Of a DNA stretch of 64,000 nucleotides, positions 55,563 to 64,000 are shown piece after piece. Every line of letters starts with the position of its first letter. Within the stretch, counting starts at the first letter, position 1. The translations under genes were made by a program, and so were the position numbers. The DNA comes from Hymenopus coronatus (Eukaryota; Arthropoda; Insecta; Mantodea; Hymenopodidae): NCBI GenBank assembly GCA_030762935.1, contig CM060890.1, positions 65,598,765 through 65,662,764 of the forward strand, read 5' to 3'. The notes under the pieces are model-generated. The model worked only from the letters and a program-made list of their open reading frames with translations. It was not told where the DNA came from and ran no database searches.

Positions 55563-57759
55563 AACGTTATTACTGCTTAAGTATCTCAAATCCAATAAAG
55601 TAAACAATCCTTACATAGAGCTATTAGAAAGCTTTTGCGTTCAGAAACTTTAGTACACACATTTATAGAATTAGAATAAACGTTATTCGGAAGTTTTTCT
55701 TCATTACACACACACACCTCTGCAATATTTAATACATAGATTACACAAATTAAATATAATACAAGATTTGTACCTTTATGAACAGGATCGATTGTGTTTA
55801 AGTATTACATTATAGTCATCGATGTAACCGCCTTATGTTTCTGCATGCATTTTATGTTGAGTACAACAAATTATTTTCTACGCTATGACTTCAACATAGT
55901 CTTTGTAAACCATTATTATAATATTTCTTTTTTCATAATTTGTGGAATTAAAATGAAGGATATTTTATATGCCATTTCCTGAGAAGAAAATCAGCTTTAC
56001 AGCGGCGAAACAATTATCAAAATAGATTGAATGGTTTTTGAGATAACCTTTCACACATAACCATACACACTTTCTTTTTTTTATAATATTAATATTGATA
56101 CATGACAGCATTGGTCAGATTTGAAGCCCCTGACCATCTTCTAATGATGAATGAGAACAGGTTAGCGGACAGTTAAGCCGGACTCTTGTAGATACGCAAC
56201 TCCTTTACAGTGGTGCGACGCATTTTGCATATATCGGGAAAATACCGCCCCTTATGTTGTTTTGCTAGTTCTTGAGCAAATAGTTCTTGAGTATTCCTTA
56301 CAGGGAGGGTTCAAGTTCTATTCACCTGTTACAGTTCGATTTCGCCTGTATTCGAGACAAACGAGAGAAAAATACAAAAGAAGAATTCTGTCAATAAACA
56401 ACTGATTTAATTGACAGTAATCAACATGGCTAGAGTGTATATACCAAAACAACGCAAATTGGAGAGTCGATATCGGGAAATGTAAGAAGAGTGTGCGAAA
56501 ATACCGTCAGGCTATCATAAAACTGACGGTGAGCAGCGTTGCCGAATACCTCGAGGGCTGAGCTAGTTTATGTATTTCTGCTTCTTTGCTGTTTCTCTCC
56601 TGTCATGAAATATTCGGTGATTTAGTTTTTGAGTTATATAGATTTACTCAATTCTGCAGTTTTAGAATATAGGAAGGAGAAGGAGGTTTATTAGAATGCC
56701 AGCACTAAAATGCAACATTGCTTGCTCTTGCAGCAGAGTTCGTAAAGGAGTATTTTACAGTTGAAGTTTATACATTGTTTTTCCAAAGCCTGTCAAGTTA
56801 GGCTAAAAGCAAACATGCTTCAAAATGTCCAAATAAGTTGTGTTCTATAAAAAACTCGAAATAGCTGAAACTGTTGTCATGTGTTACAAATGGCTTTTTA
56901 TTTACACCTATATAGATAACGATATGTGATAAAATACCGTTTCATAAACTTGAAAATAAACATTTTTTTAATTTAATAGAGAAATATACTGTTATAGCAT
57001 TGCTCATGCTCATTACTTACATCAGGTAATAAAACTATTACACATATTGTAATTATAAATGTTTTGCGTTGTAAAAATATTTACATGCGCTATAGAGACA
57101 GACTAATAAAAACTTAACTTTGTGGAATTGATACTAGTTGACTTTAGAACGGACATTTGATGTTTTCCTCCACCCACTCCCTTCCCACCCCTCTGCGAGT
57201 ATTGATGAGGTGTATATAGTCCAGTTGTCGAGCAATTCAAGATTCCAGTGTATGAGTTCGGCCCGACCTTTGATGAACAAGCAGGTATTCATCGTTTTAT
57301 ACAGAAGTCTTATAGCTCGTGTAATTTTAGCAGAGAAACGCTTAATTAAACCACAGTGCATCCATTTTTAGTTTTTACCTCTAAGATTGCAGACATAAAA
57401 TATTGCTAGTTTTCTGCGAAATACATAACGAAGCGACTGCCGAGATACAATATATGATAAATGCTTATTCTTGTGGATGGTGTCGAGAAGACTTTCTTTT
57501 GAACATCCCATCACTACCAGTCATTTTGTTTCATCCCTTAAACTATACAATGTTTTCTTTTTAATTGGTGTTTTTATATTCTAGCAGTTTGTTTAGAACC
57601 ATTAACAATCTCCCAACTACGCGCTTCAAAACACAGCGGGCTTAACTGTTTGCAGGACCCCTCCGCCAGCAGGGATGTCCAGCCACGACATTGCTGGTGT
57701 CAAATCAAGGATTCCATCTTCGACTTTGGGATATTACAATAGAGAAGTGTACGGCAAAA
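54821..57759. other. no gene recognised (2.9 kb)
   Basis: Contains the (AT)n tract at 55512-55557 and a small 8-bp-stem hairpin ACCGTCAG/CTGACGGT near 56503-56534. Nothing else is identifiable. Confidence 0.4.
55512..55557. repeat. (AT)n microsatellite
   Basis: About 23 AT units. Confidence 0.97.
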
Positions 57760-57945
57760 TACCAGGTATAATCGTCCGCAATTTTGTTGCAAAACCGCTC
57801 CTATAGCATAAATACAAACCTTTATTTTTCTTTTTTATCGGTATAATCGTCCGCCATTTTGGTTCAAGAGCAGCTTGATCAAGAGCATCAAACTTCAGAT
57901 TCCCCTTGTAGACATGGTGGTAAATGAAAGTTAATGCACGTTTTA
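57760..57945 (+). repeat. repeat G copy 3, longest
   Basis: It contains GGTATAATCGTCCGCAATTTTG and, 80 nt on, GGTATAATCGTCCGCCATTTTG, an internal near-duplication. TTCAAGAGCAGCTTGATCAA and CTTCAGATTCCCCTTGTAGA follow. Its first half matches 49958-50041 and its second half the minus strand of 51880-52080, so it defines the family. Confidence 0.68.
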
Positions 57946-58034
57946 TGAAATTTTAATTATGAGTGAATTCCCGATACAGTGGTGTGTTGGGCACCACTTT
58001 GTTCCAATGAAATATAAAAGGAAATAAATATGAG

Positions 58035-58222
58035 TTTGGTCTCTAAATGACTTTTCGTTTTTGAGTTATGCTGTCCACACACGCGCGAGCGTGCGCGGAT
58101 GATACTTTTTCTAAAAATGCACGGGACCTCAAAGCATATTTCCGTTGAAATCTCGATATCGAATTTCTGAGTGGAATACAATATCTTCTATGTCCTTACA
58201 TAGTAAATACAGAGGAAGTATA
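58035..58222 (-). repeat. PGE copy 26, palindrome-end fragment
   Basis: ATGACTTTTCGTTTTTGAG, a mixed CA/CG tract at 58076-58098, CCGTTGAAATCTCGATATCG and a palindrome relic (CTTCTATGTCCTTACATAGT, AAATACAGAGGAAGTA). Confidence 0.85.
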
Positions 58223-60189
58223 AAGGCTAATAATGTTTAGTTGTTTTTACTTCTTCCCGTTTGATACGATTTTATATTTATACTAAGTAATACCAATAAA
58301 CGACCTATTAAATTTAGAATGCAATTTGACATTTATGAACATTTGACATATGTAAACACCTGTTAAATTTGGGGAAATTGGTCTTGAAAAGCTTAATATT
58401 AAATACAGAAGTACAATAAGAATTTTAATAAGCGTTTGTATGCTGTATATCCTAAAGAGAGGTGTTAATAAATTACTTCCCTTGCGGGTTTCTTATTCTT
58501 CCAAAAAAGTTGTGTATACCTATGTTGAAATCTTAGTTAATTTTAAAGAAAACACCAATGGACTAATAAGCGCAATGAACGTAATATGTAAAAAACACGA
58601 GCTTGGAATTTGCATTTAGATTTGTTGTGGTTTAAACATTTTCTGTGATGTATGGTATTCTTACCGCAAAAAGCGCCTAATTATGTCAACGATATGGTAT
58701 CATATTTCATATAATGCTAAACATAGCGAATTAACTGTTGAGAAAAAATATAAAGAAACTTGATTTTTTCTTAAAATTAAACTCTTCGTGTTTATTTTGA
58801 CTTCAGAGACGCTAAAGAGAAAATAAAGGTTTGAAAGCCTAAAGGGCTGGAGTATACGGAACAGAAGTACAGCATGGAAAATAGAGAATACCCAAGAAGC
58901 TATAAATAAAGAAAATGTATGGGACATAGAGAAAGGTCAAAAGATAGATGGGGGCATTCCTATGAAGTAGCTATCCTAAGGATCGCTGCAACCCAGCGTG
59001 TGGCAAGTGACAAAGAATCGAATGGAGAAAAACGGCAGAGATTCAACTTCGAGCTGTGTTGCCACTGATTGTAGAGGAAAAGTAATGCAAGGGAACTACT
59101 ACCTACATAAAAACCCTGTACGTTTTGTTTTTAAAATTGAATTAGACTATTTCACCAATTCACTATTTCGTCCTATAATGGCATATATGGGCAATGAGTT
59201 GATTCCTCGTTACCATGTGCACAAAGTGGCGAAATCGCAAACTAGAAATTCCTTGGTCAAGAAACCACTGTAAAAAGTGACCTAAAATACGTCGTGGTGG
59301 AACTTAAATGAATGTAATTCAACTTTTGAGATATACGACAAAAGCAAACGTTCATTTCAACCAATCTGTCTATCCCACCAATTTATCGTTACAATTTTAA
59401 TGTATTGGCATCATCACTTACCTTGCATTTGTTTTAAGCAGTTCCAAAAGATGATCGTTTTGCAATTTATATCATTTTAGTTACATTAGAAGCAGACTTA
59501 TGTTTTCAGTAACCGTAATTTTTAAAATGTTTAAGATTTATTTTATTATGTTTAGTTAAAATTGAACTTTCTTTGGTGTAAATTCTTTTTATTATTATTA
59601 TTACTATTATATTATAATATTATTGCTATTTTATTATATTATCATCGTTAACACTGATGACCTTATAAAAGGTTATTAAATTATGGACTGTTATAATATT
59701 CCGCTTAAATGCCTTCAAGATTATAATTTAATGGTACTCAACTAGCAAGAATATAAACAATTTACTGGAGGTGTTATCCATTTTTTGGAATGAAAAAAGC
59801 AACAAGTCAACCAAGCGACCATAGTTATTCAGAAAAGTAGAAAGGCAACCCTTGGAGAGGGCGAATTACACATTTCATTAGCAACATAAACGAGACACCG
59901 TGTGGGTCACCGTTTGGCAAGTATGCTTCAATTATATTATGACATTCGTCTAAGTTTATGAAATATAACGTAGTAAGTTATAGAAGCACATTATATATAA
60001 TTGTAAAGTTTTATTCAATTAATCTCCGATCCGTTGAAAATGAAATTAAATTATTTCGAAAAGAACATTCGTAAATTTTCACAATAAATTCATTCGATTT
60101 TATACCTTTTCAGAATCAAGAATGAGAGAGGGAGATGGAGAGTAGACTCTTCTATTTAAAATAAAGCTTGGAAAGGATAAATCTGATTG
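58223..60189. other. no gene recognised (2.0 kb)
   Basis: AT-rich. ATT-rich low-complexity sequence at 59588-59640. Confidence 0.4.
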
Positions 60190-60340
60190 ATAAATTCAAT
60201 GTTAATACTACGTATTTGAAGCCAATGATCTTCGGCTTTCCGTACCGTCGCTTTAATTGATTGAGCTACCATGGCAACATGCCGGTGCAACATTATATTT
60301 CCCAACGGGCTCGCAGTTTTCCCGGTAAACCACAAGGGAA
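60190..60340 (-). repeat. repeat C copy 4
   Basis: On the minus strand GTGGTTTACCGGGAAAACTG and CACCGGCATGTTGCCATGGT, then AGCTCAATCAATTAAAGC (A-box region) and ATTGGCTTCAAATACG (B-box region), follow the order seen at 24139-24325. It confirms that the sequence upstream of the tRNA-like core belongs to the family. Confidence 0.65.
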
Positions 60341-61468
60341 CATTTATGTCCTTTTTAGATGTTAGATAATAGCCTAAATGCAGACTTACATTATGCTAAA
60401 ACATTATTAAAGTCAATTTCATTTCCGTCTAAGCCAAATAAATAGGTAATATTTACTTTAATATTCTCTGAATCACCACAACAAAACTCATATGCATGCA
60501 ATAATTAATTTCCTCCAATCCAATTATACCTAACATGCAGGATGAAAATGACTATATTGAAATACCATATGGACCGTCAGTACTCAAAACATGACGAACG
60601 AACAACATGTGATAACAAACATCACATTTTGTTCCATTTCTCTGAGACTGTTTAAAATGAACAGTGATGTTTAAGGTTCGTTAACTTTTTTTATTTTATT
60701 CGGACTGTATTTTTTTGATTAGTTAGTTCACCCAGGTTGACATCCACAAAGGTTGTTATTCGTTGCCATTGGAACACACATCAGTTTTAAAAGACATTTC
60801 TCTGCACAATAATTGCCCCACAATTCTCCATTTCACGTACGAGCAACGTGTGGCATTCATGACGCGCTCTGCTGCTCCCATGGCTCACTACCTAACCTCA
60901 ACTTCACGGCAATTTATTACCATCAGGAGTTGGATAGCACAAGTCTATCCTGAAACTAGAAACCCTATATTCTTTTCAACCTGGACAAGATGAATAGATG
61001 TATAGACAGAATCACATAAAACATTAAACAGTAATACACTCATAAACATCTGTTGCTTTCTGAGAGTATTGCTATTTGATTTACATCGTACGATATTTAC
61101 TGTTAATTTTGTCAGTTCGTTAAAATAATACTTTAATAGCTTTAATTTTAGATGCGTATGAAGAATAAGTGTGTCATGGCCGCTTGCAATGTACCTACAT
61201 TTAAAAACACTGGGGATATCACGACCGGTATTCATATAATAAAATATATTTTCCGAGCTTATAGGCCATGGTCCAACAAATTAAAACTCTTTGCGTCTAT
61301 TGTACCACGGCCTACAAGCCCGGATCTACACCTTGTTGTATCTATATTTGTTTATGGATATTTTCAAATCTAATTATATTGTTATATTGTTAACATAACC
61401 GTATGAATTGAAGTGCAATGTCAATATATTATTTTAATTCAACTTTTCTCTTATAATACAGTTTCATC
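60341..61468. other. no gene recognised (1.1 kb)
   Basis: Unassigned AT-rich sequence. Confidence 0.4.
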
Positions 61469-61500
61469 ACGTCGTCGTCGTCGTCGTCATCATCACCACC
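61469..61500 (+). repeat. (GTC)n/(ATC)n trinucleotide tract
   Basis: CGTCGTCGTCGTCGTCGTC runs into CATCATCACCACC. Confidence 0.93.
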
Positions 61501-61547
61501 ATCTCTCCTGTTCATAAATGATGCCGTCTTCCGGAAGTCAAAACACA

Positions 61548-61550
<3 letters not shown>

Positions 61551-61598
<48 letters not shown>
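61551..61598 (+). repeat. (CT)n microsatellite
   Basis: About 23 CT units; produces an Arg-Glu frame on the minus strand. Confidence 0.97.
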
Positions 61599-61601
<3 letters not shown>

Positions 61602-61786
61602 CGGCGTAGATGTCTCTGGGTTCGATGTCCGGTAGAGTAATTGATCGTAGAGAGGAAACAGTAAAAGAGTACTTGTACGGATACTGGGTGATGAATTAAG
61701 AACAGAAGCAGGATCCTTTTTCACACTGATGTTTATTCTGCGATGAAACATCAAGTATTCACGGTGAAGTCGTCTAGACAAACGCT

Positions 61787-61787
<1 letters not shown>

Positions 61788-61841
<54 letters not shown>
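61788..61841. repeat. (AT)n microsatellite
   Basis: About 26 AT units, the longest dinucleotide tract of the window. Confidence 0.97.
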
Positions 61842-61842
<1 letters not shown>

Positions 61843-64000
61843 CTCTTAACACTGGTAAACTCGCAGAAACACTATTATTACAGGAAGAGAATTATTACTG
61901 ATATCACTTTTGTATCCACTTGTTACATTTTAACACTGTCTTACTTATCTCGCACTTTTGTAATTTGAGCGCGATATTGCTACGCTGAGTAGCGTGGATT
62001 ACGCCTCGGAAGGACAGGAAAGACTGTACAGATTCTGGATTTGTGGCTCTCTAAGATATTCTCCTTAATGCCAAAATTATACTCGGCGTCACCATATCAC
62101 GTGGTTCTGTTGTATTGAAGTCATGTGACGTAAGTACAAAGAAAAATACCCTGACTGGAGAATATTTGGGATTTTTCCCGAGTTCGCTTATATCTCTGAT
62201 GCACGCAAATAAAATAAAGAAATCCTGCGAAATTTAAGATTTCTACATACAATAGAGGGTGCCTTTTGTCATACTTTACTGCGTAGCTTTGCCTTAGCAC
62301 AAGTTAACATAGCTAATGTTACAATTTATCAAATAAAATATAAGTGAATACAGTAAATTACTTATACAAACATGTACTTAAGATAATTAGAGTATTGGGG
62401 ATTGTCCATAGATCTTTGATAACAAGACTATTATTATTATCATTATTATTATTATTATGAAGTGACGTCAAGAATTGTCGTCTCAATAATCATATCATAC
62501 CATATCAGGAGAAGTAAAGAAAGATTGGGAGCATCAATAATTTACAACTAAATGTAAACGTTTAAGTAATGTATTTAGTTCTCTTTTCTTGCATGTTTCA
62601 AGCTAAGGTCTAACTACAGACCTAAGAGCCTCTCAGCAAGTCGCTAGACTCATTAGGGGATACCCTTTCACCCTTGACACTTCCTTTATGTACGCCCGAA
62701 AAGGCATGCCCCACAAGCTCTTGTCACCTCTCAGAGAGATTGAATTTTACAAGCCGTCCTTTGTGCACATCTAATGTATAGTAGCTTACGAGGCATGCGG
62801 TTCTATAGAAGTATGATAAATGGATTTGCGCAGGTTACAGCCAAAGCTTCCTAAACCCTTAAACTTGAGCTATTACCACTATCATTTCTTTATCGCCATT
62901 GGAGCAATGTGTATCAACAACTTGACGTTTTACCCATTTTACATAATCACAGCTCACTCGCGTTACTGCGTTAATAGTGAAGATTCTTCTCCCTACCCCT
63001 ATTATATCATTTGTAATATTCTCTCTGCGCTGTCTCTTTAATCCGCTCTTATTTCTCCACAACGTATACCTACCGCTGAGCATAATGGAATGGGCTCTTA
63101 AGTTGATAGTGACAAATCTAGTGCCGCACCCTTCCACCTTTTCGTGTAATAATAGTCATTGTTTTGGCAGGGTACTTTACCTCCTCAAAATCTGGCCGGA
63201 CTGACGAAGAGAAACATCACAAGCTAAGTTACCTGCGTCCTCACGAAGAAGCGTTATGTCAATCATTCACTGAACTTTGGCGCAAAAATAAAATATAATA
63301 CAACAACGTAGATGTCGCTAATGAACGTCCTCAAATGTCGTAGTTTAACAAGTTCCTCTACAAGGTCGGATTATGTTGTGAATGGTTAAGCCTTTCTGTG
63401 AATCTCTTTCATAGAGACGGTATCTGAACCAGCCCTACATTTTACATCGTTCATCAGTTCGTTTTTATGTATGATTTTTTTTTTCAGTCTAGTAAGATCT
63501 ATGTCCGCCATAATGCAATGTGAGGTTCTGCAAACTATTACTAAAGTTTATTTTCTTGTGTGTTAACAACAATTAAGGTTTAATAACATACAAATTATAG
63601 ATCAGAATCGTATTGTTTCTTTTGGTAACAAGAAAAGCAACTAAATTATGCAGCATTATAATTATCAAACAGGTTTTCAAAATATTTATATCTCCATATA
63701 TATATTCAGTCTCTCGAAGTTACCATACTTTATTTTCGTATTTCTTCTACAAACTATCTTTAAAAAGCTTATCTTCTGTCTTAATGGAGACAAACAGCTG
63801 CATAAATGTTTTTGTTGGACATTTCGTTACACAGCGATACAGGATGTTAAAGTTACTGTCAACTCTTTAAAAAAACGAGCGTTAAAAGCAAGCTTTACTG
63901 CATATCACAAGAAATAAAAGAATTCTAGCATTTTAAGGAAAAAAACTGAAATGTGGTGGAAATATTGATACCCAACATATACAACTCGAAAATCTTTATG
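61842..64000. other. no gene recognised (2.2 kb)
   Basis: AT-rich sequence with an ATT-rich tract at 62430-62458. A less AT-rich piece at 62600-62800 (CTCATTAGGGGATACCC) has no match here. Overlapping frames on opposite strands at 62820-63204 show no domain. Confidence 0.4.

Noticed and set aside
57650..57700. Palindrome CCAGCAGGG..GACATTGCTGG as a regulatory site
   Set aside because: Only six base pairs per arm, expected by chance at this scale.
61512..61781. Minus-strand 89-codon frame with an Arg-Glu run
   Set aside because: The run is the (CT)n microsatellite; the rest has no family signature.

Overview
The window looks like AT-rich, non-genic DNA from a large, transposon-loaded animal genome, probably an arthropod and perhaps an insect. 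The lineage is an inference from the kinds of repeats present (tRNA-headed SINEs, Jockey/CR1-like LINE remnants, a Harbinger element with a Myb/SANT-like domain, a probable Penelope-like terminal repeat); I could not run a search to confirm it. I found no convincing host gene. Almost every open frame over 60 codons is either a shadow of a repeat or a chance frame in AT-rich sequence.

The dominant feature is one interspersed family that I do not recognise, here called PGE (palindrome-GT element). I count 26 full or partial copies in both orientations, covering roughly 14 kb, or about a fifth of the window. A full copy is about 0.8-1.0 kb. One end is a ~45-nt near-perfect palindrome centred on ACTATGTACATAGT. 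About 130 nt inside it lies a (GT)n tract. The other end carries TGTAGAGAAAGT, the same 12-mer that forms the palindrome arms, followed by a small hairpin and a T-run. PGE has no coding capacity. The shared subterminal motif, terminal palindrome and internal microsatellite recall non-autonomous Helentrons (HINE/DINE-like), but that placement is a hypothesis.

Four groups of tRNA-derived repeats are interleaved with PGE. SINE-A (6 copies) ends in GCGGGCGTTAAACACTA plus poly-A. SINE-B (4 copies) always lies on the minus strand here, two of them with 15-16 bp target duplications. Repeat C (4 copies) has a tRNA-like core embedded in longer conserved flanks. A looser group D shares a TTTCGTGGTTTTCCC-like core. 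Nesting gives a relative order: SINE-A inserted into PGE copies at 595-837 and 42352-42605, and SINE-B inserted into repeat C at 23835-24093.

Other mobile DNA: an 812-bp PIF/Harbinger derivative (10956-11767) with TTA duplications, 25-bp inverted ends and a broken Myb/SANT-like frame; a foldback element at 38356-38751 with 13-bp duplications, interpreted as two inverted Penelope-like terminal repeats with hammerhead-like motifs; a decayed Jockey/CR1-like LINE on the minus strand at 20222-21385 with recognisable RT blocks; a second LINE C-terminal scrap at 49482-49664; a 153-bp MITE at 10063-10215; and one hAT-type terminus near 17600.

Layout: 1-10 kb PGE plus SINE; 10-12 kb MITE and Harbinger; 12-17 kb mostly featureless; 17.5-26.6 kb dense (hAT end, SINE-B, LINE, seven PGE pieces, repeat C); 27-31 kb sparse; 31-45 kb the densest PGE block with the foldback element and an inverted PGE cluster; 45-48.9 kb sparse; 48.9-52.7 kb LINE/SINE scraps and PGE; 52.7-64 kb mostly featureless with long (AT)n and (CT)n tracts.
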